Shown here in pieces: positions 8,401 to 16,194 of a DNA stretch of 36,218 nt; the stretch's first letter is position 1, and the number at the start of each line of letters is the position of its first letter. The translations under genes and the position numbers were made by a program. This DNA comes from Comamonadaceae bacterium (GTDB taxonomy: Bacteria > Pseudomonadota > Gammaproteobacteria > Burkholderiales > Burkholderiaceae_C). The notes under the pieces were generated by a model. The model did not search any database, was not told the DNA's origin, and saw only the letters and a program-made list of their open reading frames with translations. The DNA lies in the NCBI GenBank assembly GCA_947373605.1, contig CANBYM010000023.1, positions 1-36,218 on the forward strand. The letters are read 5' to 3'.

Positions 8401-9194
8401 CAGGCCTCCAGCAAAAAATTCACCATCAACTCGCGCACCTGCACGAACATATCGGCACCGGTGGAGGTCTTGCAGCCTTTGGCGCGTGCGGCGGCAATCA
8501 GTGGCGGCACCTCAGGCACGGTGATGACGCAGCCGATGAACATGTCCGCTGTAATGCCATCCACATCAATAGGAGCCGGGTCGCCGTCGCGCATGCCAAC
8601 CGGTGTGGCGTTGATGGCGACATCAAACCCTGCCGGACTGGAGCTTCCTGTGAAGACCTGCCCCATTTGCAAACTGTTGAGACGTGCAATCAGTGACTCG
8701 CGGCGCTCAACGTTTTCATCATGGATCGCCAACGCGCTCACACCCGCCAGCACCAGGCTGTGCGCAATGGCCGAGCCCGCGCCACCTGCGCCCACCAGCA
8801 GCGCACGTTTGCCCTGCAAATCGCAACCGTGTTTTTGCATGGCCGTCACATAGCCAAGCCCGTCAAACATGTCGCCATGCCAGCTGCCGTCGGCATTGCG
8901 GCGTATGGTGTTGACCGCTCCGAGAAACTGCGCACGCGGCGAACTGGTGGCGCACCAGGCATGACAGTCAAACTTATGCGGCACCGTGACGATGACGCCG
9001 TCGACATTGCGTGCCAGCGAAACACCCTCAAACCACTGACGCAGGTCTTTGGTGGCGACATGTGCCGGAATGCAAACAGCGTCGCGTCCGTGCGCTTCAA
9101 AGGCTTGTGTAACGCCAAAGGGCGATTTCACCTGAGAAATTGGATCGCCAACGATGACGTGTACGCGCGTCGCGCCACTTAAGGTTTCAAGCAT
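8400..9194 (-). CDS. Shikimate/quinate dehydrogenase-like oxidoreductase (AroE family)
   Basis: A 264-aa AroE-fold protein. Seen: VHVIVGDPISQVKSPFGVTQAF (substrate-binding opening), the catalytic lysine in VTVPHK (Lys74), GAVNTIRR (Asn95-Thr96), the catalytic aspartate in FDGLGY (Asp111), a nucleotide-binding loop LLVGAGGAGSA, NATPVGM, and TGADMFVQVRELM near the end. These are the functional residues of NAD(P)-dependent shikimate dehydrogenases. As first gene of an operon with a KstD-like flavoprotein, and divergent from an IclR regulator, it is more likely catabolic than the biosynthetic aroE. It would oxidise a ring hydroxyl of a hydroaromatic acid. NADP versus NAD preference is not clear from the loop. 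A promoter with -10-like TACACT lies beside the IclR-type palindromes. Confidence 0.85.
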   Translation of the reverse strand: MLETLSGATRVHVIVGDPISQVKSPFGVTQAFEAHGRDAVCIPAHVATKDLRQWFEGVSLARNVDGVIVTVPHKFDCHAWCATSSPRAQFLGAVNTIRRNADGSWHGDMFDGLGYVTAMQKHGCDLQGKRALLVGAGGAGSAIAHSLVLAGVSALAIHDENVERRESLIARLNSLQMGQVFTGSSSPAGFDVAINATPVGMRDGDPAPIDVDGITADMFIGCVITVPEVPPLIAAARAKGCKTSTGADMFVQVRELMVNFLLEA

Positions 9195-9242
9195 GGTGGA
9201 AACAGTCCCCGGATGAAAGAATGCACGCAGTGTAGCAAAAAC

Positions 9243-9257
9243 TGGAACACCATTCCA
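9243..9257. promoter_or_regulatory. Palindrome TGGAA-N5-TTCCA, candidate IclR-type operator
   Basis: TGGAACACCATTCCA is a perfect inverted repeat with 5-bp arms. Its arms and length equal those of the E. coli IclR box (TGGAA-N5-TTCCA). It lies in the intergenic region between the aroE-like gene and the IclR-family gene. On the minus strand it covers the -35 position relative to a TACACT -10-like element. Binding by the adjacent regulator is inferred. Confidence 0.6.
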
Positions 9258-9260
9258 TTT

Positions 9261-9276
9261 TTGAAAGTAATTTCAA
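9261..9276. promoter_or_regulatory. Palindrome TTGAAA-N4-TTTCAA overlapping the iclR -35 element
   Basis: TTGAAAGTAATTTCAA has perfect 6-bp arms. Its left arm is also a good -35 hexamer, followed after 16 bp by the -10-like GATAAA (9283-9288) that would drive the IclR gene. The arrangement suggests autoregulation. Its centre is about 18 bp from that of the neighbouring TGGAA palindrome, so both could be bound on nearly one face of the helix. Confidence 0.5.
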
Positions 9277-9340
9277 TTTAGTGATAAAGTTGCACCACAT
9301 CGGCCAACCGGCCTCCTCTTTATCAAACACCACACCCACC

Positions 9341-10156
9341 ATGAGCGGCGTACTCGAACGAACCCTGGGCATTCTGGAACTGCTGTCCGAGCAGGGACAG
9401 GGCATGGAGCTGGCAGCGATTGCTGAGCGGCTGAACATGCCCAAAAGCGCAGCCCATCGCCTCTTGGCCGACTTGCTGCGCTATGGCTATGTGCGTCAGG
9501 CGCGCGATCAGGGCGAATACCTGCTCACTACCAAGCTGGTGTCGCTGGGCTTGAGCTACCTGAGCAAAACCGGTGTGGTCGATATCGCGCAGCCGCTCTT
9601 GGACCGTCTGGCCGAGCAGACCGGTGAGCTGGTACGCCTGTCGGTAGTGGACGGTGACCGGCTGACCTGGGTGGCCCGCGCACAGGGCGCGCGCCAGGGC
9701 CTGCGTTATGACCCCGACATGGGAAGCATTGCGCGTCTGAGCTGCTCATCATCCGGCTGGGCCTGGCTGTCCACCCTGAAGGACGACGACGCGCTGGCGC
9801 TGATCGGGCACCAGGGACTGGGCAACCCGCAGGACTTCGGCCCCAACGCGCCCAAGAACCTCAAAGCCGTGCTGAAGGCCCTGCAGGAAGCCCGCAAGCA
9901 AGGCTTTGCACTGACCGAAGAAACCTATACCGCCGGGCTCAATGCGATTGCTGCGCCGGTAGGGCTTTCGGGTCAGTTACCGATGGGCACGATCAGCGTG
10001 GCCGGCCCTTCAGCGCGCCTGACGCGAGAGCGCATGCTGACTATTGCACCGGATCTGTTGTCATGTGCGGCGCAGCTGGCTGCCGCCAGCGGCGCCTCGC
10101 CCCTGCTGGTGCGCGGATCTAGCACAGTGCGCCTGCAACCGATTTACGCGCCCTGA
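9341..10156 (+). CDS. IclR-family transcriptional regulator
   Basis: 271 aa when started at ATG 9341 (MSGVLERTLGILELLSEQGQ). The track start at GTG 9281 lies within the predicted promoter and adds sequence without family character. The N-terminal winged helix reads LAAIAERLNMPKSAAHRLLADLLRYGYV. The C-terminal effector domain includes VDIAQPLLDRLAEQTGELVRLSV and FALTEETYTAGLNAIAAPV, both normal for IclR proteins. IclR regulators of aromatic catabolism (PcaU, PcaR, PobR types) often activate with their substrate as ligand. This one is divergent from the aroE-like operon and lies 3 bp before the flavoprotein-NIPSNAP frame, so it probably controls both. Two palindromes upstream are its likely operators. 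Confidence 0.9.
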   Translation: MSGVLERTLGILELLSEQGQGMELAAIAERLNMPKSAAHRLLADLLRYGYVRQARDQGEYLLTTKLVSLGLSYLSKTGVVDIAQPLLDRLAEQTGELVRLSVVDGDRLTWVARAQGARQGLRYDPDMGSIARLSCSSSGWAWLSTLKDDDALALIGHQGLGNPQDFGPNAPKNLKAVLKALQEARKQGFALTEETYTAGLNAIAAPVGLSGQLPMGTISVAGPSARLTRERMLTIAPDLLSCAAQLAAASGASPLLVRGSSTVRLQPIYAP

Positions 10157-10159
10157 TCT

Positions 10160-12523
10160 GTGAGCGCTGAGAACACAACATCGAAGTGGGACTGCGACCT
10201 GCTGATAGCAGGCTCCGGTGCGGGCGCCCTGTCCACCGCCGTCACGGCCGGACATCTGGGCCTTAAAGTCATCGTGGTCGAAAAAGATCCACAACTCGGC
10301 GGCACCACTGCATGGTCGGGGGGCTGGATGTGGATACCGCGCAACCCCTTGGCCTTGCAGGCCGGAATCGCGGAGCCGATTGAAGCGCCGTTGACCTACT
10401 TGCGCAACGAACTGGGCGCGCAATTTGACGAGGCCCGCGCCACCGCTTTCCTGAATAACGGGCCGCGCATGGTGCGGTTTTTTCAGGAGCACACAGCCCT
10501 GCAATTCATTGACGGCAACGCCATTCCCGACTTTCACGGGCGCACCGAACACGCATCCACCGGTGGGCGATCGGTTTGTGCCGCGCCGTTTGACGGCAAG
10601 CGGTTGGGGCGCCACATACGGCAACTCAAAGAACCGCTGCGCGAGACCACTTTTAAAGGCATGGGCATTGCGTCGGGCGCAGACATCCGGCATTTTTTCA
10701 ATGCCATGCATTCGTGGAAATCGTTCATTTATGTCACACGGCGAGTGGCGCGCCATGTGATGGATCTGGCACTGCACGGCCGCGGCATGCATCTGGTCAA
10801 TGGCAATGCGCTGGTGGCTGCCTTGCTGAAGTCTGCACTGGACGCGGGCGCAGACGTCCGCGTCAATTGCCCTGCGGTGCGCCTCCTTGTTGAACAGGAT
10901 GCAGTGCGCGGCGCAGTAGTGCTGATCGACGGCAAAGAAGTCACCTTGCGCGCACGCCGCGGCGTAGTGCTGTCAACCGGCGGATTCCCGCACGACGAAC
11001 AACGCAAGCGCGAGCTGCTGCCGCATGACCCGACCGGCACGTTGCACTTTTCTGCCGCATCGCGCGGCAACACGGGCGACGGCCTGCGCCTGGGCGAATC
11101 CGCAGGCGGTGTGGTGGCGCGCGATCTGAAGCAGGCCGCGGCTCTCGCACCGGTGTCACTGGTGCCGCGCGCCGATGGCAGCGTCGCCCACTTCCCGCAT
11201 TTGATTGAACGCGGCAAACCGGGCCTAATTGCGGTGACCCGCTTTGGCAAGCGCTTTACAAACGAGGCCGACTCTTACCACGACTTCATGCAAGGCCTAC
11301 TGGCCGCATTGCCGGCGGGTGAGCCGGTACAGGCCTGGCTGGTAGTGGACCACCGCTTTATCCGCCGCTGGGGGCTAGGCGCAGTCAAGCCGGCGCCGGT
11401 ACCTCTGCAAAGCTTGCTGGCCAACGGCTACCTGCAACGCGGCAACACCATTGCCGAACTGGCAACACATTGCGGCATTGAAGCCGCTGCGCTGCAAAAC
11501 ACCATAGCGCGCTACAAAACACAGTCTGACATCGGCTACGACGGAGATTTTGGCAAAGGCCAGACACCCTACAACCGCATGCAAGGCGATGCCACCCACG
11601 ATGGCCGCAACCCTTGCATGGCGGCGCTGCAGGACGGCCCGTACTATGCGGTGCGCGTTGTGGCAGGCAGTCTGGGCACGTTTGCCGGTTTGCGCTGCAA
11701 CGCCGATGCGCAAGTATTGAATGCCGACGGTGAACCCATTGACGGGCTGTACGCGGGCGGCAACGACCTCACCAGTGTGATGGGCGGCAACTATCCCAGC
11801 GGTGGCATTACGCTGGGTCCGGCCATGACCTTCGGATTTCTGGCCGCACACCACGCGGCGCGCACCTCACCGGACCAATCATTTTTCAAAAGGACCTCAT
11901 CCATGCACTACGAACTCGCCACCATGACCCTGCCCTTCGGCACCTCCGCAGCTGCGGCTGCCAATGTGCAGGCCTTTGCCGCGCGGGGACTGGGGGAGCT
12001 GCTGGGATGCTGGTTTACCGACATTGGAGTGCTCAATCAGATGATCGTGCTGCGCGGCTTTGACGACTTGGCCACGCTGCAGGCCGAGCGCACACGCACC
12101 CAGCAAAACGCCAGCCCTTTTGGCTGCGGCGAAATTTTTCAGAGTCTGGAGCAGCACAGCTTTGAAGGATTTCCCTGGATGAAGCCGGTGCGCCCCAGCG
12201 CAGAGAGCGGTATCAACGGCCCGGTCTATGAAATCCGCACCTACGGCATCAAGCCCGGCGGCGTTCAAGCCACGATCGACCTGTGGGAGCAGGCGATGCC
12301 GGCGCGTTCCAAAGTCTCGCCCTGCGTGGTGGCCATGGTCGCGCTGGACGGACCGCTGCGCTTTACCAACATCTGGGCTTACCCCTCGCTGGATGCGCGC
12401 AGTAAAGCACGTGCCGATTCGGTGGCGCAAGGCATCTGGCCACCCAAGGGCGGTCCGGCCCACCTGACCACCACTATGGTGTCAACAATTGCCATGCCCA
12501 CTGCGGTATCGCCGTTGAAATAA
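10160..12523 (+). CDS. KstD-like flavoprotein (2) read through into a double NIPSNAP-domain protein
   Basis: The frame encodes 787 aa. Residues 1 to about 570 form a KstD-like FAD enzyme (LLIAGSGAGALSTAV, GGTTAWSGGWMWIP, RFTNEADSYHDF, GGNYPSGGITLGPAMTFGF, with Tyr545 and Gly549 at the KstD active-site positions). Residues 582-787 hold two NIPSNAP-like halves (MHYELATMTLPFG... and VYEIRTYGIKPGG...). The paralogues stop shortly after the TFGF motif. Here no stop occurs, and the junction DNA looks like an ordinary intergenic gap with an AAAAGGA ribosome site 8 nt before an in-frame ATG at 11903. Either the stop was lost by mutation or sequence error, or this is a true fusion. The GTG start at 10160 lies 3 bp after the iclR stop. 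NIPSNAP function is not established, but the same pairing recurs at 22383-24445. Confidence 0.8.
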   Translation: MSAENTTSKWDCDLLIAGSGAGALSTAVTAGHLGLKVIVVEKDPQLGGTTAWSGGWMWIPRNPLALQAGIAEPIEAPLTYLRNELGAQFDEARATAFLNNGPRMVRFFQEHTALQFIDGNAIPDFHGRTEHASTGGRSVCAAPFDGKRLGRHIRQLKEPLRETTFKGMGIASGADIRHFFNAMHSWKSFIYVTRRVARHVMDLALHGRGMHLVNGNALVAALLKSALDAGADVRVNCPAVRLLVEQDAVRGAVVLIDGKEVTLRARRGVVLSTGGFPHDEQRKRELLPHDPTGTLHFSAASRGNTGDGLRLGESAGGVVARDLKQAAALAPVSLVPRADGSVAHFPHLIERGKPGLIAVTRFGKRFTNEADSYHDFMQGLLAALPAGEPVQAWLVVDHRFIRRWGLGAVKPAPVPLQSLLANGYLQRGNTIAELATHCGIEAAALQNTIARYKTQSDIGYDGDFGKGQTPYNRMQGDATHDGRNPCMAALQDGPYYAVRVVAGSLGTFAGLRCNADAQVLNADGEPIDGLYAGGNDLTSVMGGNYPSGGITLGPAMTFGFLAAHHAARTSPDQSFFKRTSSMHYELATMTLPFGTSAAAAANVQAFAARGLGELLGCWFTDIGVLNQMIVLRGFDDLATLQAERTRTQQNASPFGCGEIFQSLEQHSFEGFPWMKPVRPSAESGINGPVYEIRTYGIKPGGVQATIDLWEQAMPARSKVSPCVVAMVALDGPLRFTNIWAYPSLDARSKARADSVAQGIWPPKGGPAHLTTTMVSTIAMPTAVSPLK
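11888..11905 (+). promoter_or_regulatory. Internal ribosome-binding site and ATG for the NIPSNAP half
   Basis: AAAAGGACCTCATCCATG puts a good Shine-Dalgarno 8 nt before an ATG that begins precisely at the NIPSNAP-domain start (MHYELATM). This supports separate translation of a 206-aa NIPSNAP protein (11903..12523), whatever happens to read-through from the flavoprotein. Confidence 0.6.
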
Positions 12524-12539
12524 AGCGGCCAGATTGCAC

Positions 12540-13349
12540 ATGCGCAGTTACTCGCTCGCTTACCTGACCACCAACCAGTCAAGCGCTCCGCAGGCCGTTC
12601 AGATCGCCGCCGATATGGGCTATGGCTTCGTGGGCTTGCGCCTGCAGCCCAATGCGCCGGGCGCACCGTATCAGGAATTCATTAACAACGCCGCGCTGCA
12701 GCGCGAAACACTGACGCGCATGGCCGACACCGGGGTTCAGGTGTTTGATCTGGAAATCATCCGCGTCGGCGAGCAATTTGATCCCGCTGCCCACCGGCCG
12801 TTGCTCGACGCCGGTGCCGCACTCAAAGCACGTGCGGTACTGGTGGCGGCTGACGACAGCGATGAGCATCGATTGGCGCACCACTACGCGCAATTGTGTG
12901 AATGCATGCAGCCCTATGGATTGACGGCTGATCTGGAGTTCATGCCCTGGACCGGCGTGAAAGACGCGCAGGCGGCGCTGCGGGTAGTGAATCTGGCAGG
13001 CCGCCCGGCCAACGCCGGCATTCTGGTCGATGCCCTGCACTTCGGACGCTCCACCACGCGTCTGGCGGACATTGCCGCCCTGCCACCGCAGCTTTTGCAT
13101 TACGCGCAGATGTGCGATGCGCAGCCCGGACTGCACTTCACCACGGACGAAATGATTTTTCATGCCCGCCAGCAACGCATGTTGCCCGGCGAAGGAACGA
13201 TAGACCTGCAGGGTTTGTTTAATGCGCTTCCTGCAGGCATTCCGGTCAGTGTGGAAGTTCCGGACTCGGGCCGCTCGGCGGCCATGGGTGAAAAGGCCTG
13301 GGCCGGGCTGGCACTGAGCACCACCCGGCAATTGCTCGGTGGTGCCTAA
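12540..13349 (+). CDS. Xylose-isomerase-like TIM-barrel enzyme (1)
   Basis: 269 aa from ATG 12540 (MRSYSLAYLT), which matches the start of its paralogue at 17072; the track TTG start is 6 bp earlier. This is an AP_endonuc_2/sugar phosphate isomerase-epimerase fold protein. Likely metal ligands are Glu133 (DLEFMPWT), Asp164 and His167 (ILVDALHFGRS) and Glu239 (VSVEVPD). The fold includes xylose isomerase, IolE inosose dehydratase and the QuiC/AsbF-type 3-dehydroshikimate dehydratases. Given its place after a flavoprotein and near an AroE-like dehydrogenase, a dehydratase or isomerase acting on a ring hydroxyketone is my inference. It ends 18 bp before the convergent CoA-transferase stop. Confidence 0.8.
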   Translation: MRSYSLAYLTTNQSSAPQAVQIAADMGYGFVGLRLQPNAPGAPYQEFINNAALQRETLTRMADTGVQVFDLEIIRVGEQFDPAAHRPLLDAGAALKARAVLVAADDSDEHRLAHHYAQLCECMQPYGLTADLEFMPWTGVKDAQAALRVVNLAGRPANAGILVDALHFGRSTTRLADIAALPPQLLHYAQMCDAQPGLHFTTDEMIFHARQQRMLPGEGTIDLQGLFNALPAGIPVSVEVPDSGRSAAMGEKAWAGLALSTTRQLLGGA

Positions 13350-13361
13350 ACACAGGCATTG

Positions 13362-13377
13362 CCGGTTTCACAACCGG
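13362..13377. other. Hairpin at the convergent gene junction
   Basis: CCGGTT-TCAC-AACCGG forms a 6-bp stem with a 4-nt loop at the last codons of the CoA-transferase gene, 13 bp after the TIM-barrel stop. There is no T run on either strand, so a terminator role is doubtful. Confidence 0.3.
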
Positions 13378-14939
13378 AAGTGGTCTTTGTCCATGATCGC
13401 GATACTTTGGGCAAGCAGCGGCATGAAAGCCATTTGGTCCAGCACATCGGTTTGCAAATCGATGCCCGGCGCAATTTCGAACAGCTGCACGCCCTGTGCA
13501 ATCAGCCGGAAACTGGCACGCTCGGTGAGGAACAACACCTCTTGTCCACGCACCAGACTTTGCGGCCCGCTAAAGGTGATCTGCTCTACCCGCTGAACCA
13601 GCTTTTTTACCGCACCCTGATGAAGCACGCGCAGTTGCCCGTCGCCTGTTTGCAACTTGACACCTTTGGCGGCCAGCGTGCCGCAGAACACCACTTTGCG
13701 AGCGTTCTGTGCGATGTCGATAAAGCCGCCCGGCCCGACGGTCAGGCCGCCGAGCTTGCTCACATTCACGCTGCCCTCGGCATCGAATTCGCCAAAGCCC
13801 AAAAACGCAATATCCAGACCGCCACCGGCATAGAAATCGAACTGCGTCGGTGCGTCCAGCATGGCGGTGGCATTGCGTGCGTAACCGAATAGCACACCAT
13901 CCATCAGCGTGCCGCCGTAGGTGCCATGTTCAATGGTCTGGTAAATGCGGTGCTGCTCCTGCCGGGTCGCTATCAATTTGGCCACTGCGTCGGGCACACC
14001 TACACCATAGTTCACCACCGGCAACTCTTTGCCGGTGTTAAACAGTTCCACCGCTGCACGCTTTGCCACCGCCTGACGCTCACTGAACGCCTCCTGCGCA
14101 GCGGCCACCTCACGGGCGTGGTCTGCGGTTTCGCTTCGGGCGCGCGCCTCGCCGGTGAGTTCGCCACTCAGGGCCGGATCAAATTCGATGTCGTAGCTAC
14201 TTTGCTGCCGCGGGTCCACCACAATTGCATCCACCCACGCGGCGGGAATACGCACCTCGCGTGCCCGCAGCGACCCGCGCGGCAAGCGCTCCTTGACCTG
14301 AACAATGACCTTGCCTTTGCTGGAGCGCGCAGCCAGTGCCAGCGACTGGGCGTCAAGGTTGGCCGCCTCGTGCTCGAAACTGATGTTGCCATCCTCGTCG
14401 GCCGCACTGGCGCGAACAATAGCCACATGAATCGGAAACGGCTTGTAGCGCAGGTACTCGCGCCCATCCATTTGCACTACCTCAGACAGATATTCGGTGG
14501 CAGCACTGTTCATCCTGCCGCCGCCCAAGCGAGGGTCACACACCGTGCCCAGACCTACGTGGGTAATTAGCCCCGGTCGCGCTGCGCCGATTTCACGCAT
14601 CAGCTGGCTGGACACTCCACCTGGCAGGATGTATGCCTCGATCTTGTTATTCAGCGCCAGCTGTTGCATGGCCGGCGACCACACCCAGTGCCCTCCGATC
14701 ACGCGCTTGACCAGTCCTTCATGTGCAAAGCAGTTCATGCCCTTCGTCTTCTTGTCGCCAATACCCAGCGCATGGATGATGGTCAGGTTACGCGGCAACT
14801 GTGTACTCAAAAAGCGCTCCTGCACCGCTTCAAACAGTTGTGTGGCTTCCATCAGGCCGCCACCACCACCCATCAATCCGATGGTGTCGCCATCCCGGAT
14901 AAGTTCAGCCGCTTGTGCGGCACTCATAAACTTTGTCAT
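13368..14939 (-). CDS. Class I acyl-CoA:carboxylate CoA-transferase (propionate CoA-transferase/YdiF-like)
   Basis: 523 aa from the ATG at 14939, preceded by GGGAG at good spacing; the track start is a TTG overlapping the upstream stop. Alpha and beta CoA-transferase halves are fused, as in Pct/YdiF. The N-terminal half has DTIGLMGGGGGLMEATQLF, and the C-terminal half begins about ELPVVNYGVGVPDAVAKL. The catalytic glutamate should be Glu337 in TIEHGTYGG, which forms the glutamyl-CoA thioester. The GGGLDIAFLGFGEFDAEGSVNVSK segment is also conserved. It is last gene of the long operon, 14 bp after the acyl-CoA dehydrogenase stop. It would activate a carboxylic acid, probably the imported alicyclic substrate, or recover CoA from an acyl-CoA intermediate. 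The substrate is unknown. Confidence 0.87.
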   Translation of the reverse strand: MTKFMSAAQAAELIRDGDTIGLMGGGGGLMEATQLFEAVQERFLSTQLPRNLTIIHALGIGDKKTKGMNCFAHEGLVKRVIGGHWVWSPAMQQLALNNKIEAYILPGGVSSQLMREIGAARPGLITHVGLGTVCDPRLGGGRMNSAATEYLSEVVQMDGREYLRYKPFPIHVAIVRASAADEDGNISFEHEAANLDAQSLALAARSSKGKVIVQVKERLPRGSLRAREVRIPAAWVDAIVVDPRQQSSYDIEFDPALSGELTGEARARSETADHAREVAAAQEAFSERQAVAKRAAVELFNTGKELPVVNYGVGVPDAVAKLIATRQEQHRIYQTIEHGTYGGTLMDGVLFGYARNATAMLDAPTQFDFYAGGGLDIAFLGFGEFDAEGSVNVSKLGGLTVGPGGFIDIAQNARKVVFCGTLAAKGVKLQTGDGQLRVLHQGAVKKLVQRVEQITFSGPQSLVRGQEVLFLTERASFRLIAQGVQLFEIAPGIDLQTDVLDQMAFMPLLAQSIAIMDKDHFRL

Positions 14940-14953
14940 TTCCGGCTCCCGCT

Positions 14954-16114
14954 TCAACGGTGAATGTCGAACAAAGCAGCGCCCTTCTTCAGCGCGCTCT
15001 TGGCAATCACACCGCGATGGATTTCGCTCGTACCGTCGAAGATCCGGTAGATCCGAGCATCGCGGTAGTACCGTTCAATGGGCAGCTCCTTGCAAAAGCC
15101 CATGCCGCCAAATACTTGCACTGCGCGGTCCACTACCCGGCCCAGGGTCTCGGCCGCATGGACCTTGACCATGGCGATCTGCTCACGCGCCTCCAGTCCC
15201 TGGTCCAGCATCCAGGCCGCCTGGTACACCATCCAGCGGGCAGCGCTAATCTCAATGACGGAGTCGGCCAGCATCTGCTGCACCATCTGAAAGTCACCGA
15301 TGCGGGTATCAAACTGCTTGCGTTCGGCGGCCCAGTCCATCATCAGCTCACACACATGCGTAGCCTTGCCCACTGAGCGGGCGCCCACCTGCGCCAGCCG
15401 CACGACATTGAGCGCACCCATGGCCAGCTTAAAGCCCTGTCCCTGCGCACCGAGCAAAGCCGCTTCGTCCAGCTGAACGTTGTCAAAAAACAGTTCCAAA
15501 TGCGGCGTGCCGCGCAGTCCCATCATCTTCTGGTCTTTGCCCAATGTGAAACCCGCCAGCCCTTTGTCCACCATGAACATGGATATCTCTTTCTCGCCGG
15601 TCTTTGCCGAGACCAAAAAGAAATCGCTCCACTCGCCGTCACTGATGAAGTGCTTGCTGCCATTGAGCAGCCAACCTTTATCGTTTTTGCGCGCATTGGT
15701 TTTGATGCCGGCAGCGTCCGAGCCGGCACCCGGCTCCGTGATGCAGATCGCGCCGGTGCGCGTGCCGGCAATAGAGGGCTTGAGCCAGCGCTCCACTTGA
15801 CTGCCTTGGCAGTGCAACAGCGGTTCATACACATTTCCAAAGGCGCGGCGGATCAGCATGTCGCTGGTGTGGCCGAACTGTTCTTCACACAGAATGCGGT
15901 CCAAGTTTGAAAGCCCGCCGCCACCCAGGGCCTCGGGCATATTCATCGCATAGAGTCCGAGCGCCTTGGCTTTGCAGTGAATGGCGCGGGCTGTGACGTC
16001 GTCCAGCGTGCCGGCTTGCTCCAGTGCGTCTTCCAGCGGGGCGAGTTCTTCTCCAATGAAACGGCGCACCGTTTCGATGATCATTTTTTGTTCGTCGTTA
16101 AGTGAAAAGTCCAT
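14954..16114 (-). CDS. Acyl-CoA dehydrogenase
   Basis: 386 aa from ATG 16114 (MDFSLNDEQKMI), which has GGAG 6 nt upstream; the track start is a TTG 12 bp earlier. Domain order is normal. The helical N-domain comes first, then the beta domain with ICITEPGAGSDAAGIKT and the FAD-binding region. The C-terminal helical domain has QVFGGMGFCKELPIERYYRDARIYRIFDGTSEIHR. At the usual catalytic-base position, the Glu of YEGT in medium-chain enzymes, this protein has Asp360 (FDGT). No Glu stands at the isovaleryl-type alternative position (ALNVVRL). Asp bases are known from some dehydrogenases of cyclic or branched acyl-CoAs. Together with the following CoA-transferase it suggests desaturation of a ring-bearing acyl-CoA. 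Confidence 0.88.
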   Translation of the reverse strand: MDFSLNDEQKMIIETVRRFIGEELAPLEDALEQAGTLDDVTARAIHCKAKALGLYAMNMPEALGGGGLSNLDRILCEEQFGHTSDMLIRRAFGNVYEPLLHCQGSQVERWLKPSIAGTRTGAICITEPGAGSDAAGIKTNARKNDKGWLLNGSKHFISDGEWSDFFLVSAKTGEKEISMFMVDKGLAGFTLGKDQKMMGLRGTPHLELFFDNVQLDEAALLGAQGQGFKLAMGALNVVRLAQVGARSVGKATHVCELMMDWAAERKQFDTRIGDFQMVQQMLADSVIEISAARWMVYQAAWMLDQGLEAREQIAMVKVHAAETLGRVVDRAVQVFGGMGFCKELPIERYYRDARIYRIFDGTSEIHRGVIAKSALKKGAALFDIHR

Positions 16115-16137
16115 ACAGTTCTCCAATGGTGAAAGAA

Positions 16138-16154
16138 CGGGTCCAATGGACCCG
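16138..16154. repeat. GC-rich inverted repeat upstream of the acyl-CoA dehydrogenase gene
   Basis: CGGGTCCAATGGACCCG has perfect 7-bp arms around 3 nt. It lies 24 bp upstream of the acyl-CoA dehydrogenase start, within a 151-bp gap in the operon. It could be an operator, an mRNA-stability hairpin or an attenuator; no T tract follows. Confidence 0.4.
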
Positions 16155-16194
16155 GATCGGTCTGAGTGCGATGTGCAGAAAAGCAGTCAACGGA

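Noticed and set aside
10061-10792. 243-aa minus-strand ORF across the iclR/flavoprotein junction
   Set aside because: It overlaps two recognised genes on the other strand and shows no protein family features.
12579-13331. 250-aa minus-strand ORF over the TIM-barrel gene
   Set aside because: It is the antisense shadow of a gene with a clear paralogue at 16266-17072.
13362-13377. Hairpin as a bidirectional terminator between the convergent TIM-barrel and CoA-transferase genes
   Set aside because: The stem is only 6 bp and there is no T run on either side.
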